Source: Glaesserella australis (GTDB lineage: Bacteria > Pseudomonadota > Gammaproteobacteria > Enterobacterales > Pasteurellaceae). From it: a DNA stretch of 64,000 bases. The stretch's first letter is position 1. Every line of letters begins with the position of its first letter. Positions 10,519 to 22,611 of the stretch are shown here, piece after piece. Under the pieces are notes generated by a model, which saw nothing but the letters and a program-made list of their open reading frames with translations, was not told the DNA's origin and did no database searches. The translations under genes and the position numbers were made by a program. The stretch spans positions 1 to 64,000 of the forward strand of contig NZ_PTPX01000020.1 of the NCBI RefSeq assembly GCF_003260095.1, in the 5' to 3' direction.

Positions 10519-12060
10519 TTACCAAGCACTATTCTTTTTGAAACTATCTAAAATTTCGATCAATTTTGCTTTGATAGTGTCATTGAAATCGCCTGATTTA
10601 CTTAAATCTTTCATAAACTCTGCATAATTGCTGTTTGCATAAGCTAAAAGATTTGATTCAAACGAACCTACACGTTCAACTTCAACATCATCTAAGTAAC
10701 CAAATTCTGCAGCCGCAAGAGATAAACCTAATTGCGCGACCGACATTGGTTCAAATTGTTTCTGTTTAAGTAATTCAGTTACTTTTTGACCGTGTGAAAG
10801 TTGTTTACGTGTTGCATCATCAAGATCAGATGCAAATTGCGCGAATGCAGCAAGTTCACGATACTGAGCTAGTGCAGTACGGATACCACCCGCTAATTTT
10901 TTAACCAGTTTAGTTTGCGCAGAACCACCTACACGAGAAACCGAAATACCTGGGTTTACCGCTGGACGAATACCGGCATTAAAGAAACTCGTTTCTAAGA
11001 AGATCTGACCATCAGTAATCGAAATTACGTTGGTTGGAACGAATGCAGAAACATCACCTGCTTGGGTTTCGATGATTGGTAATGCGGTTAATGAGCCTGT
11101 TTGACCTTTTACTGCACCGTTAGTGAAACGTTCAACATAGTCTGCATTTACACGCGCTGCACGTTCAAGTAAGCGAGAGTGTAGGTAGAACACATCACCT
11201 GGATACGCTTCACGACCTGGTGGACGACGTAATAACAATGAAATTTGACGGTAAGCAACTGCTTGCTTAGATAAATCATCATAAACGATTAGCGCATCTT
11301 CACCACGATCACGGAAGTATTCACCCATCGCACAACCTGCGTAAGGTGCAAGGTATTGTAATGCTGCAGACTCAGATGCAGAAGCAACAACCACAATAGT
11401 GTTCGCTAACGCACCGTGCTCTTCTAATTTACGCACAACGTTAGAGATTGTTGATGCTTTTTGACCAATCGCCACGTAGATACATTTAATACCTGAATCA
11501 CGTTGGTTGATGATCGCATCGATTGCTAATGCCGTTTTACCAGTTTGACGGTCACCGATGATCAACTCACGCTGACCACGACCGATTGGCACCATTGAGT
11601 CAACCGCTTTATAACCAGTTTGAACTGGTTGATCAACAGATTGACGGTCGATAACGCCTGGCGCAATCACTTCGATTGGCGAGAAGCCATCGTTTTCGAT
11701 TTCGCCTTTACCATCAATTGGCTGACCTAAGGTATTTACCACACGACCTAATAAACCACGGCCTACTGGCACTTCTAAAATACGCCCCGTGCATTTAACT
11801 TCCATACCTTCCGCTAAATCTGCGTACGGACCCATTACCACGGCACCAACTGAATCTCTTTCTAAGTTAAGAGCAATCGCATAACGATTACCCGGTAATG
11901 CAATCATTTCACCTTGCATTACATCAGCAAGCCCGTGGATACGAATAACCCCGTCGCTTACTGAAACGATTGTACCAGTGCTTTGTGCTTCACTCACCAC
12001 ATTGAACTGTGCAATACGTTTTTTAATCAATTCACTAATTTCTGTAGAATTTAGTTGCAT
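10519..12060 (-). CDS. atpA: ATP synthase F1 subunit alpha
   Basis: 513 residues. Walker A is GDRQTGKTA near 169, and the C-terminal signature [17 protein letters not shown] is near 365. These are the regulatory, non-catalytic nucleotide sites of F1. Length equals the enterobacterial norm. Confidence 0.97.
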   Translation of the reverse strand: MQLNSTEISELIKKRIAQFNVVSEAQSTGTIVSVSDGVIRIHGLADVMQGEMIALPGNRYAIALNLERDSVGAVVMGPYADLAEGMEVKCTGRILEVPVGRGLLGRVVNTLGQPIDGKGEIENDGFSPIEVIAPGVIDRQSVDQPVQTGYKAVDSMVPIGRGQRELIIGDRQTGKTALAIDAIINQRDSGIKCIYVAIGQKASTISNVVRKLEEHGALANTIVVVASASESAALQYLAPYAGCAMGEYFRDRGEDALIVYDDLSKQAVAYRQISLLLRRPPGREAYPGDVFYLHSRLLERAARVNADYVERFTNGAVKGQTGSLTALPIIETQAGDVSAFVPTNVISITDGQIFLETSFFNAGIRPAVNPGISVSRVGGSAQTKLVKKLAGGIRTALAQYRELAAFAQFASDLDDATRKQLSHGQKVTELLKQKQFEPMSVAQLGLSLAAAEFGYLDDVEVERVGSFESNLLAYANSNYAEFMKDLSKSGDFNDTIKAKLIEILDSFKKNSAW

Positions 12061-12072
12061 TTTCTATTCCTC

Positions 12073-12606
12073 TTACAAGCACAACTCTTGGCTCAAACGA
12101 TTTAACTGACCACGGCTACTACCATCAATCACAATATCATCATAACGGATGATCACACCTGCAATTAACGAAGCATCCACATTCGCCGTAATTCGCACTT
12201 CACTATTTAGCTTCTGTTTCATCGCCTTAGCGATTTTCTCTTCCTGTGCTTTGGTTAATTGTGTTGCAGATGTAACAAACACATCTTTAACTGATTCATA
12301 TTCTGCACGGATTTGATTAAAACTAGCTAAAACTGAAGGTAACGCCGAAAGACGCTTATTCTCAGCCATAACTCGAATGAAATTTTGCCCATATTGATCG
12401 AGTTGATCACCACAAATTGCGATAAACGTATCGGCAATTTGAGTGGCTGCAGAAGATGAATGAATAAAGTGTTGTACATCTTCATTTTCAGCAACCAATG
12501 CAGAAAACTGTAACATTTCCTGCCATTTATCTAACTGACCTTGTTCTAAAGCAAAATCAAAAGCTGCTTTAGCATAGGGGCGAGCTACTGTTGTTAATTG
12601 TGACAT
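12073..12606 (-). CDS. atpH: ATP synthase F1 subunit delta
   Basis: This 177-residue peripheral stalk subunit joins F1 to the b dimer. It begins with [17 protein letters not shown] and ends with [17 protein letters not shown], both conserved in the family. It sits 12-13 bp from both neighbours. Confidence 0.95.
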   Translation of the reverse strand: MSQLTTVARPYAKAAFDFALEQGQLDKWQEMLQFSALVAENEDVQHFIHSSSAATQIADTFIAICGDQLDQYGQNFIRVMAENKRLSALPSVLASFNQIRAEYESVKDVFVTSATQLTKAQEEKIAKAMKQKLNSEVRITANVDASLIAGVIIRYDDIVIDGSSRGQLNRLSQELCL

Positions 12607-12619
12607 CTGCCCCCCTCAA

Positions 12620-13090
12620 TTATAATTCTGCAACTAGCTTATCAATGATGTCATTGTTTGCCGCTGCATCAACAGAACGACCCACAATTTTCTCTGCACC
12701 CGCAACTGCCAATGCAGCGACTTTCTGACGAAGCTCTTCTTGAACACGTCTGCGTTCGTTTTCCACTTCAGCATAACCTTGTTCAATAATTTTCGCTTTT
12801 TCTGCTTCAGCTTCTGCTTGTACAGATTCTAAAATTTCATTGCGACGTTTTGTTGCTAAATCAATGATATGTTGCGCTTCCTCACGAGCTTTAGCGAGCT
12901 CTTGCTCAACTAAAACTTTAGTATCCGCTTGTTCTTGTTTCGCTTTTTCAGCGCTTGCAAGCGCATCTGCAATGTTAGCTTGACGCGTTTCAATCGCTTT
13001 GATAAGCGGTGGCCACACAAACTTCATACAGAACCACACAAACAGTGCGAATGCAATCAGTTGGCCTATTAGTGTTGCATTTAAGTTCAC
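12620..13090 (-). CDS. atpF: ATP synthase Fo subunit b
   Basis: 156 residues: one N-terminal membrane helix ([20 protein letters not shown]) and a long charged coiled coil (about 35-140) that forms the peripheral stalk as a dimer. Size and composition match the enteric b subunit. Confidence 0.96.
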   Translation of the reverse strand: MNLNATLIGQLIAFALFVWFCMKFVWPPLIKAIETRQANIADALASAEKAKQEQADTKVLVEQELAKAREEAQHIIDLATKRRNEILESVQAEAEAEKAKIIEQGYAEVENERRRVQEELRQKVAALAVAGAEKIVGRSVDAAANNDIIDKLVAEL

Positions 13091-13150
13091 AACGCCCTCC
13101 TTAAGTCGGCTAAGTTACATAAAAGTAACTACGGTTAAAACAAATCCGAC

Positions 13151-13429
<279 letters not shown>

Positions 13430-13543
13430 TTAGCCTAACGGCTAGGGTTAATAAAAAAGTTAAATTAATATGATCGGGCTTCACAAGCGGTCAGATTTTT
13501 GTAAAATTTTACAAGAAAGCAACCGCTTACTAATCCAATTTGT

Positions 13544-14338
<795 letters not shown>

Positions 14339-14363
14339 TTATCCTTTTGAAATTAAAAGAAAT

Positions 14364-14750
14364 TTATTTTGAAAGCGATTTCAATATAATAGGCAAAAGA
14401 CTATTACAAAGCAGTATAAAAAAGAACCCACAAAAAAACGAAAAATAGTGCATCGCACCATAACTTTTCAACGCCACCACAATCACCACGATTGCCGTAA
14501 GCCATTTCAGCCCTTCCCCACGATAAAAAGCGGTCATTTTATGGGGATAATTTACCGATTGGCGAAAAAAGACCCAATAAACAAACACACAATGTGGAAG
14601 CAACGCCGCCACTTCCCCCAACAACACCGAAATCGAACGCTCGATCCCCAACCCTACACCGACAACAGCGGTAACTGCAACCAGCAAAATACACTCTATT
14701 ACAAGCGTTTTTTTATAAAGTTGTTTCGTTTGTTTAAGAACTGCAGACAT
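14364..14750 (-). CDS. atpI: ATP synthase accessory protein I
   Basis: 128 residues with four predicted membrane helices. It is weakly conserved, as this family always is. Known homologues help c-ring assembly. It is the first gene of the operon, just after the promoter at 14831-14859. Confidence 0.85.
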   Translation of the reverse strand: MSAVLKQTKQLYKKTLVIECILLVAVTAVVGVGLGIERSISVLLGEVAALLPHCVFVYWVFFRQSVNYPHKMTAFYRGEGLKWLTAIVVIVVALKSYGAMHYFSFFCGFFFILLCNSLLPIILKSLSK

Positions 14751-14830
14751 TGTTTAGCCAAAACCAAATTAAAAAGTAAACGATTTTTTTGTGTAAACTA
14801 ATCTAAAGTTACGCAATCAAAATCTTTTGA

Positions 14831-14859
14831 ATTATACGCAGATTGACGAAAATTTCCAA
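14831..14859 (-). promoter_or_regulatory. atp operon promoter
   Basis: TTGGAA (14854-14859), a 17-nt spacer and a perfect TATAAT (14831-14836) lie about 80 bp before atpI. No competing promoter of this quality is seen between rsmG and atpI. Confidence 0.7.
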
Positions 14860-14927
14860 CCTGTTAACCAAGTAAAAATGTGTGTTAGTTAACATTTTTT
14901 ATAAAAAAATTAACATTTCATTATTAA

Positions 14928-14960
14928 AAAATAAAAAGACATCCCTAAGCAGAGATGTCT
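14928..14960 (-). terminator. Terminator after rsmG
   Basis: The stem AGACATC/GATGTCT (arms 14954-14960 and 14937-14943) is followed leftward by TTTTATTTTT, 26 bp after the rsmG stop. It separates the mnmG-rsmG unit from the atp promoter. Confidence 0.75.
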
Positions 14961-14986
14961 AAAAAACATATGTTACAAAAGAATAA

Positions 14987-15598
14987 CTAAGGTCTTAACA
15001 CAACTAAATGTCTCTCGCCCACTAACTCTGGCACATTTAGTTTAATTACTTCAACTAACTTAATCGACTTACTCACTTCCGCCAGCTCTTCTTGTTGATA
15101 TTGCCCTTTTAACGCATAAAAATGACCGCTTGCATTCGGCAAGTGATAGCACCAATTAACCATATCATTCAGCGATGCAAAGGCTCGGCTTAATACGCCG
15201 TCAAATTGTTGCTCTTGATACTCTTCCACACGGCTTAACACTGGGGTAACGTTAGTCAGTTTTAGCTCTCGCACGGCGTTTTTGATAAAAGTAATACGTT
15301 TACCCAAGCTATCCAACAGCACAAACTGCTTATCAGGATTTGCAATCGCAAGGGGAATGCCCGGCAACCCCGGACCTGTTCCCACATCAATAAACTGCTT
15401 CCCTTGTAAATGCTGACTAACCACAAGGCTGTCCATAATATGTTTCACCAACATTTCATCAGGATTACGCACTGAAGTCAGGTTATATGCCTTATTCCAT
15501 TTATCTAACAATTTCACAAAATCAACCAGCTGTTGTTTTTGTTGATCGGTCAAAGAAATCTCCGCTTGGGTGAGCAAGCGGTCTAATTTGGCTAACAT
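14987..15598 (-). CDS. rsmG: 16S rRNA (guanine-527-N7) methyltransferase
   Basis: 203 residues. The AdoMet-binding Rossmann motif [16 protein letters not shown] is near residue 66, followed by [12 protein letters not shown]. The enzyme modifies G527 of 16S rRNA. It begins right after the mnmG stop codon, the classic gidA-gidB pair beside oriC. Confidence 0.95.
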   Translation of the reverse strand: MLAKLDRLLTQAEISLTDQQKQQLVDFVKLLDKWNKAYNLTSVRNPDEMLVKHIMDSLVVSQHLQGKQFIDVGTGPGLPGIPLAIANPDKQFVLLDSLGKRITFIKNAVRELKLTNVTPVLSRVEEYQEQQFDGVLSRAFASLNDMVNWCYHLPNASGHFYALKGQYQQEELAEVSKSIKLVEVIKLNVPELVGERHLVVLRP

Positions 15599-15599
15599 T

Positions 15600-17492
15600 T
15601 TACAACTCGCCCCTTTTCAACATTCCCTGTTTTTTCAAATTTACGAGCAAAATTGAAATCGCCGCTGGTGTGATACCTGAAATGCGGCTGGCTTGTCCGA
15701 TTGATACAGGGCGGTGTTGCATTAACTTCGCACGTACTTCATTGGACAGGCTTTCCACTTTGTCGTAATCAAATTCTGCTGGAATTTGGGTGTTTTCGTG
15801 GCGTTTGTGGCGTTCAATCTCTTGTTGTTGATGTTCGATATAGCCTTGATATTTAATCGAAATTTCCACTTGCTCAGCAGCTTCTTTGTCTTCAATCGCT
15901 GGAGCAAAAGGCTCAATTTGCGTTAAGGCTTGGTAAGTTACTTCAGGACGGCGGATCAGATCTTCACCACAGGCTTCACGAGCTAATGGGCTGTTGAGCA
16001 ATGCATTCACTTCTGCCAAGTTTGCCATTTGTAAGTGAGCCCATGTCTGTTTTAAGCGCGCTTTCTCTTTTTCGATGTTTTCCATTTTCTCGTTAAAACG
16101 AGCCCAACGTGCTTCGTCAATTAAGCCAAATTGCTGAGCAATCGGGGTTAAACGAGCGTCTGCGTTGTCTTCACGCAATAACAAGCGGTATTCGGCACGA
16201 GATGTGAAGACACGGTACGGCTCTTTCGTTCCAAGAGTGCAAAGATCGTCCACCAACACGCCGGTGTAAGCTAAATCACGGGTTGGGAACCAAGCGTCTT
16301 TACCCTGCACTTGCAAGCCAGCGTTAATCCCTGCTAATAAACCTTGAGCAGCCGCTTCTTCGTAGCCTGTGGTACCGTTGATCTGCCCAGCAAAGAACAA
16401 GCCGTCAATGGCTTTGGTTTCTAAGGTTGGTTTTAAATCACGCGGATCGAAATAATCATACTCAATAGCATAGCCCGGTTTGATAATGCGGGTGTTTTCC
16501 AAACCTTTCATTGAGTTCACAATCCCCATTTGCACATCAAACGGCAAACTGGTTGAAATACCGTTCGGATAGACTTCAATGGTGGTCAAGCCTTCTGGCT
16601 CAAGGTAGATCTGATGGCTGTTACGATCACTAAAACGCATTACTTTATCTTCAATTGACGGGCAGTAGCGTGGACCGATCCCTTCGATAATCCCCGTGTA
16701 CATCGGGCTACGATCTAAACTATTGCGGATCAAATCGTGAGTTTGTTCGTTAGTGTGCGTGATATAGCACGGAATTTGACGTGGATGCTGCTCGACCGAT
16801 CCCATAAAGGACATCACAGGTAACACATCATCACCGTGCTGTTTGGCTAACACATCGAAATTGATGGTACGAGCGTCTAAACGTGGTGGCGTACCTGTTT
16901 TAAGGCGATCCACACACAAATTGAGATCACGCAAGCGATCAGCAAGCATTGTAGCCGCTGGATCACCTGCACGTCCACCTGCATAGTTATCCAAACCAAT
17001 ATGGATCTTGCCCGCTAAGAAGGTTCCCGCAGTTAAAATCACCGCTTTGGCTTTAAAGGTTAAACCCATTTTGGTCACTGCACCGACCGCACGGTTATTT
17101 TCAACCAAAATATCCACCACTTCTTGTTGGAAAATATCTAAATTCGGTTGATTTTCTAATGCAGTACGCACAGCTTGACGATAAAGTACGCGGTCTGCTT
17201 GAGCTCGAGTTGCGCGTACCGCTGGGCCTTTAGAACTGTTTAAGGTACGGAATTGGATCCCTGCTTTATCGGTTGCCGTTGCCATTAAACCGCCCATTGC
17301 ATCGATCTCTTTGACCAAATGCCCTTTGCCGATCCCACCAATCGCTGGGTTGCAAGACATTTGCCCTAATGTATCTACATTATGGGTAAGAAGTAAAGTT
17401 TTAATCCCCATACGAGCAGGGGCAAGTGCCGCTTCGGTGCCAGCGTGTCCGCCACCGACCACAATCACATCGTATATTTCACGATAAATCAT
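15600..17492 (-). CDS. mnmG: tRNA U34 carboxymethylaminomethyl synthase, FAD subunit
   Basis: 630 residues. The N-terminal FAD-binding motif is [15 protein letters not shown], and family signatures include [20 protein letters not shown] and [12 protein letters not shown]. With MnmE it makes the cmnm5U34 tRNA wobble modification. It transcribes away from oriC, as in Escherichia and Haemophilus. Confidence 0.97.
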   Translation of the reverse strand: MIYREIYDVIVVGGGHAGTEAALAPARMGIKTLLLTHNVDTLGQMSCNPAIGGIGKGHLVKEIDAMGGLMATATDKAGIQFRTLNSSKGPAVRATRAQADRVLYRQAVRTALENQPNLDIFQQEVVDILVENNRAVGAVTKMGLTFKAKAVILTAGTFLAGKIHIGLDNYAGGRAGDPAATMLADRLRDLNLCVDRLKTGTPPRLDARTINFDVLAKQHGDDVLPVMSFMGSVEQHPRQIPCYITHTNEQTHDLIRNSLDRSPMYTGIIEGIGPRYCPSIEDKVMRFSDRNSHQIYLEPEGLTTIEVYPNGISTSLPFDVQMGIVNSMKGLENTRIIKPGYAIEYDYFDPRDLKPTLETKAIDGLFFAGQINGTTGYEEAAAQGLLAGINAGLQVQGKDAWFPTRDLAYTGVLVDDLCTLGTKEPYRVFTSRAEYRLLLREDNADARLTPIAQQFGLIDEARWARFNEKMENIEKEKARLKQTWAHLQMANLAEVNALLNSPLAREACGEDLIRRPEVTYQALTQIEPFAPAIEDKEAAEQVEISIKYQGYIEHQQQEIERHKRHENTQIPAEFDYDKVESLSNEVRAKLMQHRPVSIGQASRISGITPAAISILLVNLKKQGMLKRGEL

Positions 17493-17519
17493 TTTATTGC
17501 CTTGAATACTGTTTGAAAA

Positions 17520-17870
17520 AAGTTATCTATTCTACCTGAAAAAAGAGCGATCTGAAAAAAGGTTTTGTGGATCTCAAAAAAGATCGAGAAGAAAGTCGAA
17601 GATCCTTAAAAGAAAAGATCTATTTATATAAAGATCTTTATTGTTGTTTTTATTAAGGCTTATGTATAAAGTGAATAAGTTAAAAAAACACAATAAGATC
17701 AATAAAATAGGAAAGATCAAAAGTTGTCATGATCCTGAAAAGAATAGGGATCTTAATTGTGGATAAGTAGTTAAGTTATCCACAATTTAACTTTTTTTAG
17801 AAGTTATTCAAGAATAGATCTCAAGATAAATACAAGAAAAAAGAAAGTTATCCACAGAACGGAGTGGGTT
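17520..17870. other. oriC: Chromosomal replication origin, oriC
   Basis: Three perfect DnaA boxes are present: TGTGGATAA at 17758-17766 and TTATCCACA at 17776-17784 and 17848-17856, plus a degenerate one at 17566-17574. Eleven GATC (Dam) sites fall between 17549 and 17820. An AT-rich zone at 17610-17650 carries GATC-led 13-mer-like repeats (GATCTATTTATAT, GATCTTTATTGTT). The position next to mnmG is the classic gamma-proteobacterial one. The neighbour on the other side is not mioC but an orphan PTS IIB gene. Confidence 0.9.
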
Positions 17871-17880
17871 GCAAAATAAT

Positions 17881-18120
17881 CTATTTGACCAAAATTTGGT
17901 TGATTTCATCACGGTATTGAGATGCTTTGGTTCCCAAAATAATATGAATATTTTGGTTGACTTCTAATACATCTAATGCACCTAACTCAATAAGAGTCGA
18001 TTTATTAATCTGGTTAAGATCTTTTACTGCAACACGTAAACGTGTCATACAAGCTTCCGCAGAAATGATGTTTTCAATAGAACCTAAAGCGTTAACGATT
18101 TTATTGATATGTTCTGACAT
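17881..18120 (-). CDS. Stand-alone PTS IIB domain protein (glucose family)
   Basis: 79 residues consisting only of a IIB domain. The phosphorylated Cys is in EACMTRLRVAVK near residue 24, and it ends QYRDEINQILVK. It resembles the C-terminal IIB of PtsG at 187-1680 (shared TRLRVAVK, ALDVLEV, EINQIL). No IIC or IIA partner is adjacent. It may phosphorylate an unlinked IIC or act as a phosphorylation sensor; function unknown. It reads toward oriC, and the CRP site at 18212 is shared with divergent fucR. Confidence 0.85.
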   Translation of the reverse strand: MSEHINKIVNALGSIENIISAEACMTRLRVAVKDLNQINKSTLIELGALDVLEVNQNIHIILGTKASQYRDEINQILVK

Positions 18121-18211
18121 AAATTAATCTCCTATAGATATAAAATTAAACATAGATAGTCTAATCACTCTTAGTTAAAGCGCTAGATGATTTTGATAGA
18201 TTTACATAATC

Positions 18212-18227
18212 TGTGATTTAATTCACA
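18212..18227. promoter_or_regulatory. CRP site between orphan IIB gene and fucR
   Basis: TGTGA-TTTAAT-TCACA is a perfect CRP core. For fucR, a -10 candidate TACAAT (18267-18272) would put the start near 18279, with the site centred about 60 bp upstream, the class I position. It also lies upstream of the divergent IIB gene. Confidence 0.65.
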
Positions 18228-18303
18228 AATCTAAAGGAGATCTGTTTCTTTTTATGAAGAATGCCATACAATTTTATATAGCATATTACAAGGAAGAACG
18301 AGC

Positions 18304-19050
18304 ATGCAACATCGGCAAAAACTAATATTACAGTATATAGAAACTTATCATGAAGCTTCGGTTCAAGAGCTATCTGACCATCTTAATGTTTCCTTAGAGA
18401 CGATTCGCCGTGATCTCAATAAAATGGCAAAAGCAGGTTTACTATACCGTACCCATGGAGGGGCGGTGAGTCATAAAAATCGGGATATTGGACGCTCTTT
18501 TGATGCTCGCCGCCGAATGAATAGTGTGGTGAAAAAATCCATTGCGGAAAATGCATTAGATCACTTTTTTGAAGGGGCGGTAATTGGTTTAGATGCTAGC
18601 TCAAGCAGTTGGAACTTCGCCCAATTATTGCCCGATGTGCCTTGTACGGTAGTTACAAGCTCAATGCACAATATCCGTGCCTTAGCCAATAAAACCAGCA
18701 TTGAAATTATCGCAACAGGCGGTGTTTATTCCGCCAAATATGATGCCTTTTATGGCTCGTTGTCAGGGCATTTACTCTCCCGTTTAAATATCGATATGGC
18801 AATTTTCTCTTGTACAGGCATTGCAGACGGAGTGGTTTGGGAATCCAATGAAATGAATGCGATTGCCAAACGAAAAATGTTGGCGGCAAGTAAAAAGGTT
18901 TTTTTATTGGCGGATCATACTAAATTTGATCGTAAAGATCTGATTCAACTTTGTGATCTTTCAACCATTCATCATCTATTTACAGATAGAACGCCCCCTG
19001 CATCAATTCAACAAATTTGTCAGCAACATCAAATTAGCATCACGCTTTAA
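18304..19050 (+). CDS. fucR: DeoR-family regulator of fucose genes
   Basis: 248 residues. The N-terminal winged helix is of DeoR type (VQELSDHLNVSLETIRRDL, then RTHGGAV). The C-terminal sugar-phosphate-binding domain has GLDASSSSW and FLLADHTKFDRK. By position ahead of fucIKUA it is the L-fucose activator or repressor, probably sensing fuculose 1-phosphate. The start ATG 18304 has AAGGAAGAACG upstream. Confidence 0.85.
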   Translation: MQHRQKLILQYIETYHEASVQELSDHLNVSLETIRRDLNKMAKAGLLYRTHGGAVSHKNRDIGRSFDARRRMNSVVKKSIAENALDHFFEGAVIGLDASSSSWNFAQLLPDVPCTVVTSSMHNIRALANKTSIEIIATGGVYSAKYDAFYGSLSGHLLSRLNIDMAIFSCTGIADGVVWESNEMNAIAKRKMLAASKKVFLLADHTKFDRKDLIQLCDLSTIHHLFTDRTPPASIQQICQQHQISITL

Positions 19051-19055
19051 TGGCT

Positions 19056-19094
19056 TTTGCCCGATTTTCCTTTTTCCCTACTAAATCGGGCAAA
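19056..19094. repeat. GCCCGATTT inverted repeat before fucI
   Basis: A perfect 12-bp stem TTTGCCCGATTT/AAATCGGGCAAA (15-nt loop) starts six bases after the fucR stop. No clear T-run follows on either strand. The same stem recurs at 25995-26030, before the other CRP-regulated promoter of this locus. It may be a fucR terminator or a shared regulatory hairpin. Confidence 0.6.
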
Positions 19095-19141
19095 TAATTT
19101 GCAAAAAAATCATACAATCTCACCGCTTGTTGCTCGCTTTT

Positions 19142-19157
19142 TGTGAGCAAATTCACA
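19142..19157. promoter_or_regulatory. CRP site upstream of fucI
   Basis: TGTGA-GCAAAT-TCACA, a perfect CRP core within a larger near-palindrome, lies 100 bp before fucI. Several AT-rich -10 candidates follow (for example TATATT at 19225-19230), so the exact start is not settled. Confidence 0.65.
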
Positions 19158-19256
19158 AAATCCACACAAACTTCGTAAATAATCTTTTTTCACTGTTAAT
19201 TAACGGCAAAATATTCTCGTCAGTTATATTTCAACCAATCAGTCAAGGGGATTTTT

Positions 19257-21023
19257 ATGACACAGCTTAAATCAACTCCAGTAAAAATTGGTATCCGCCC
19301 AACCATTGATGGTCGCCGTCTTGGTGTGCGTGAATCGTTAGAAGATCAAACAATGAATATGGCGAAAGCCGTTGCGAAACTTATTAGCCAAGAAGTTCGC
19401 CACACCAACGGGGATTTTGTTGAGTGTGTGATTGCCGATACTTGTATCGGTGGCGTGTTTGAAGCGGCGGCGTGTGCTGAAAAATTCAAACGTGAAAATG
19501 TCGGTGCGGTGATTACTGTGACACCTTGCTGGTGCTACGGTTCTGAAACTATCGATATGGATCCGCATATGCCAAAAGCGATTTGGGGCTTTAACGGTAC
19601 AGAGCGTCCGGGAGCAGTTTATTTGGCGGCTTCCCTTGCAGGACACAACCAAATGGGCTTGCCGGCGTTCTCTATTTACGGCACCGAAGTGCAAGAAGCC
19701 AGCGATCAATCTATCCCTGCTGACGTGCGTGAAAAATTATTGCGTTTTGCCCGTGCAGGTTTAGCGGTAGCGACCTTGCGTGGTAAGTCTTATCTCTCTA
19801 TCGGCTCAGTTTCAATGGGGATTGCAGGCTCTATCGTCAATCAAGAGTTCTTCCAAGACTACTTGGGTATGCGTAACGAATATGTGGATATGTCTGAACT
19901 CACACGCCGTATGGAACGTGGCATTTACGACAAAGAAGAGTATGAATTAGCACTCAAATGGGCAAATGAGTTCTGCATTGAAGGCGTGGACGTGAACGCA
20001 CCTGAAAACCAAATGAATGCCGAAGAAAAAGCCAAATTGCGTGAAACCTTAGTGAAAATGACCATTATCACCCGTGATTTGATGGTTGGTAATCCAAAAT
20101 TAGCGAAACTGAACTTTGGCGAAGAAGCACTCGGACACAATGCGATTGCCGCTGGTTTCCAAGGACAACGCCACTGGACCGATCACAGCCCGAACGGCGA
20201 CTTTATGGAAGCATTGCTCAACTCCACTTACGACTGGAACGGCGTGCGTCCTCCATACATTCTTGCCACCGAAAACGACTCGCTCAATGCGGTCAATATG
20301 TTGTTCGGTAATCTCTTAACGGGACAAGCTCAAATCTTTGCTGACGTGCGTACCTACTGGAGCCAAGACTCTGTTGAACGTGTAACAGGCTGGCGACCAG
20401 AAAGTGGCTTTATCCACTTAATCAACTCAGGTTCAGCAGCGTTAGACGGCACAGGTCAGCACACCGACAAAGACGGCAACCCAGTGATTAAACCAGCTTG
20501 GGAAGTCACCGAAGCGGACGGCAAACGTTGCTTAGAAAACACCCGTTGGTGTCCAGCGGTGTACGAATACTTCCGTGGCGGCGGTTTATCATCTCAATAC
20601 TTAACCAAAGGCGGAATGCCGTTCACTATGCACCGCATTAACTTAGTGAAAGGCGTTGGCCCTGTGTTACAAATTGCAGAAGGTTGGTCTATCGACTTAC
20701 CAGAGAATGTTCACGATATTCTCAATAAACGCACCAATGAAACTTGGCCAACCACGTGGTTCGTGCCACGTTTAACCGGCGAAGGTGCATTCACGGACGT
20801 TTACTCTGTGATGGCAAACTGGGGTGCAAACCACTGTGTCGCCACTTACGGACACGTTGGTGCAGACTTAATCACTCTTGCGTCAATGTTGCGTATTCCA
20901 GTCAATATGCACAACGTGGCGGATAAAGACGTGTTCCGCCCAAGTGCGTGGAGTATGTTCGGACAAGACAAAGAAGGTCAAGATTACCGTGCTTGTGCGA
21001 ACTTCGGGCCACTTTATCGTTAA
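19257..21023 (+). CDS. fucI: L-fucose isomerase
   Basis: This 588-residue Mn-dependent isomerase converts L-fucose to L-fuculose. Expected metal ligands are visible: Glu in [11 protein letters not shown] (near 340), Asp in FADVRTYW (near 362) and His in ATYGHVGAD (near 529). Length matches the enteric enzyme (591). The start is preceded by AAGGGG. It is the first gene of fucIKUA. Confidence 0.95.
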   Translation: MTQLKSTPVKIGIRPTIDGRRLGVRESLEDQTMNMAKAVAKLISQEVRHTNGDFVECVIADTCIGGVFEAAACAEKFKRENVGAVITVTPCWCYGSETIDMDPHMPKAIWGFNGTERPGAVYLAASLAGHNQMGLPAFSIYGTEVQEASDQSIPADVREKLLRFARAGLAVATLRGKSYLSIGSVSMGIAGSIVNQEFFQDYLGMRNEYVDMSELTRRMERGIYDKEEYELALKWANEFCIEGVDVNAPENQMNAEEKAKLRETLVKMTIITRDLMVGNPKLAKLNFGEEALGHNAIAAGFQGQRHWTDHSPNGDFMEALLNSTYDWNGVRPPYILATENDSLNAVNMLFGNLLTGQAQIFADVRTYWSQDSVERVTGWRPESGFIHLINSGSAALDGTGQHTDKDGNPVIKPAWEVTEADGKRCLENTRWCPAVYEYFRGGGLSSQYLTKGGMPFTMHRINLVKGVGPVLQIAEGWSIDLPENVHDILNKRTNETWPTTWFVPRLTGEGAFTDVYSVMANWGANHCVATYGHVGADLITLASMLRIPVNMHNVADKDVFRPSAWSMFGQDKEGQDYRACANFGPLYR

Positions 21024-21043
21024 TTCATTCTTTCCAACAAACA

Positions 21044-21143
21044 CTTCCCCCTTTGAAAAAGGGGGATTGAGGGGGATTTAAAGATCGTTGCGTTTCATCG
21101 CTCTATTTAACCCCCCCCAGCCCCCCTTTTTCAAAGGGGGGAA
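21044..21143. repeat. Inverted C5/G5 dispersed repeat between fucI and fucK
   Basis: Two copies of the word CCCCCTTTGAAAAAGGGGG face each other: 21044-21082, followed by GATTGAGGGGGATTT, and its complement at 21107-21143. Together they make a mobile-like inverted element filling the gap. A third copy lies in the phage portal gene at 48511-48548. This word is a widespread bacterial dispersed repeat; its mode of spread is not known to me. Confidence 0.8.
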
Positions 21144-21164
21144 CAAAGATAAAAAGGAGGCTCT

Positions 21165-22598
21165 ATGCCAATCGCATTTATCTTCGATTGTGGTGCGACC
21201 AACTTACGCACCGTGGCAATGGATCATCACGGCAAATTGCTGGCGGTACATCATATTGCCAACAACACCCAACAGGGTGAAGAAGCTGACGATTATCACA
21301 TTTGGGATATTGATGAAATCTGGTCAAAATTGATGACCTGTGCCAAACAGACCCTTGCTCAACTAACAGATGCACAACGGCAAGATATTGTCGGTATTTC
21401 TGTTACCACCTTTGGCGTGGACGGGGCGATTTTCGACAAACAGGGCAAACAGCTCTACCCGATTATCTCGTGGAAATGCCCACGCACCCAGCCGATTATG
21501 CAATCGCTCGGCGACTATCTCGATGTGGAAAAACTCTACCAACGCAACGGCGTAGGGCATTACAGCTTTAATACCTTGTTCAAACTACTTTGGTTGAAAC
21601 AACACAAACCTGAACTTTACGCACAAGCGGACAGTTTCTTGTTTATTTCTTCCATTCTCACCTACCGCTTAACTGGCGTACAAAGTACCGATAGAACAAT
21701 GGCTGGCACATCAATGATGACCAACATTGCAAGCGACTCGTGGGATAGCGAAGTGTTGCAACTGTTAGGCTTGAGCGAAAACCACTTCCCACCAATGAAA
21801 AGTGCAGGGGAGAAAATCGGTACACTCTTGCCACAACTTGCTCAAGAGTTAGGTTTATCGGCAAACATTCCCGTGCTTTCTTGTGGACACGATACCCAAT
21901 TTGCCATTTTCGGCTCGGGAGCAGGTTACAACCAACCTGTTTTAAGCTCAGGCACTTGGGAAATTCTAATGGCTCGCACCCAACAGGCAAAACCAGAATG
22001 GCAATATGTCAAAGACGGCTTAACCATTGAGTTCGACAGTCAGGCAGGTTATTTCAACCCGGGTGTGCAATGGGTTAGTTCAGGCATTATGGAATGGTTC
22101 GGAAAACGCTTCTTTAGCGATGTGGCGGGCACAAAAGATTACTACCCAACAATGATCGGCGAAGGTTCTACCGTTCCAGCTGGTTGTAACGGCGTGAAAC
22201 TGGTCGGCAATTTTGACGGCACTAGCCAACAAACAGGCTCAATCGAAGGGCTTTCAATGCACACCCAACGGGGAGAAATCTACCGTGCAGGTTTGGAATA
22301 TATGGCTCACCGCCTAAAAGCAGGGCTAGATGTATTACAAAAAGTCGGTAACTTCAACGCCGAAAGCATTATCTGCGTTGGCGGCGGCTCGAAAAACGGC
22401 TTATGGAACCAAATCCGTGCCGATGTGTTAAACCGCCCGATTGATGTAGTCGATATGTCCGAAACCACCGTATTAGGTGCAGCAATGTTTACGCTCACTG
22501 GTGCTGGTGTATTTGACAGTGTCGAACAAGCCCAACAAGCGATGAAACCTGCATTTAAACGGGTTGAGCCGAGTAGAAATGTGGAATTTTATCAATAA
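21165..22598 (+). CDS. fucK: L-fuculokinase
   Basis: This 477-residue FGGY-family sugar kinase phosphorylates L-fuculose at C1. The N-terminal ATPase fold is FIFDCGATNLRTVAMD, the sugar-binding side has TTFGVDGA and SCGHDTQFA, and the C-terminal nucleotide site is ICVGGGSKNGLWNQIRADVL. The start has GGAGG 6 nt upstream. It is slightly shorter than E. coli FucK (482). Confidence 0.94.
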   Translation: MPIAFIFDCGATNLRTVAMDHHGKLLAVHHIANNTQQGEEADDYHIWDIDEIWSKLMTCAKQTLAQLTDAQRQDIVGISVTTFGVDGAIFDKQGKQLYPIISWKCPRTQPIMQSLGDYLDVEKLYQRNGVGHYSFNTLFKLLWLKQHKPELYAQADSFLFISSILTYRLTGVQSTDRTMAGTSMMTNIASDSWDSEVLQLLGLSENHFPPMKSAGEKIGTLLPQLAQELGLSANIPVLSCGHDTQFAIFGSGAGYNQPVLSSGTWEILMARTQQAKPEWQYVKDGLTIEFDSQAGYFNPGVQWVSSGIMEWFGKRFFSDVAGTKDYYPTMIGEGSTVPAGCNGVKLVGNFDGTSQQTGSIEGLSMHTQRGEIYRAGLEYMAHRLKAGLDVLQKVGNFNAESIICVGGGSKNGLWNQIRADVLNRPIDVVDMSETTVLGAAMFTLTGAGVFDSVEQAQQAMKPAFKRVEPSRNVEFYQ

Positions 22599-22611
22599 CA
22601 CCGAAAAATAA

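Noticed and set aside
13483-13529. Terminator between atpE and atpB from facing uptake-like words
   Set aside because: The arms match poorly and there is no T-run; strong termination inside the atp operon is unlikely.
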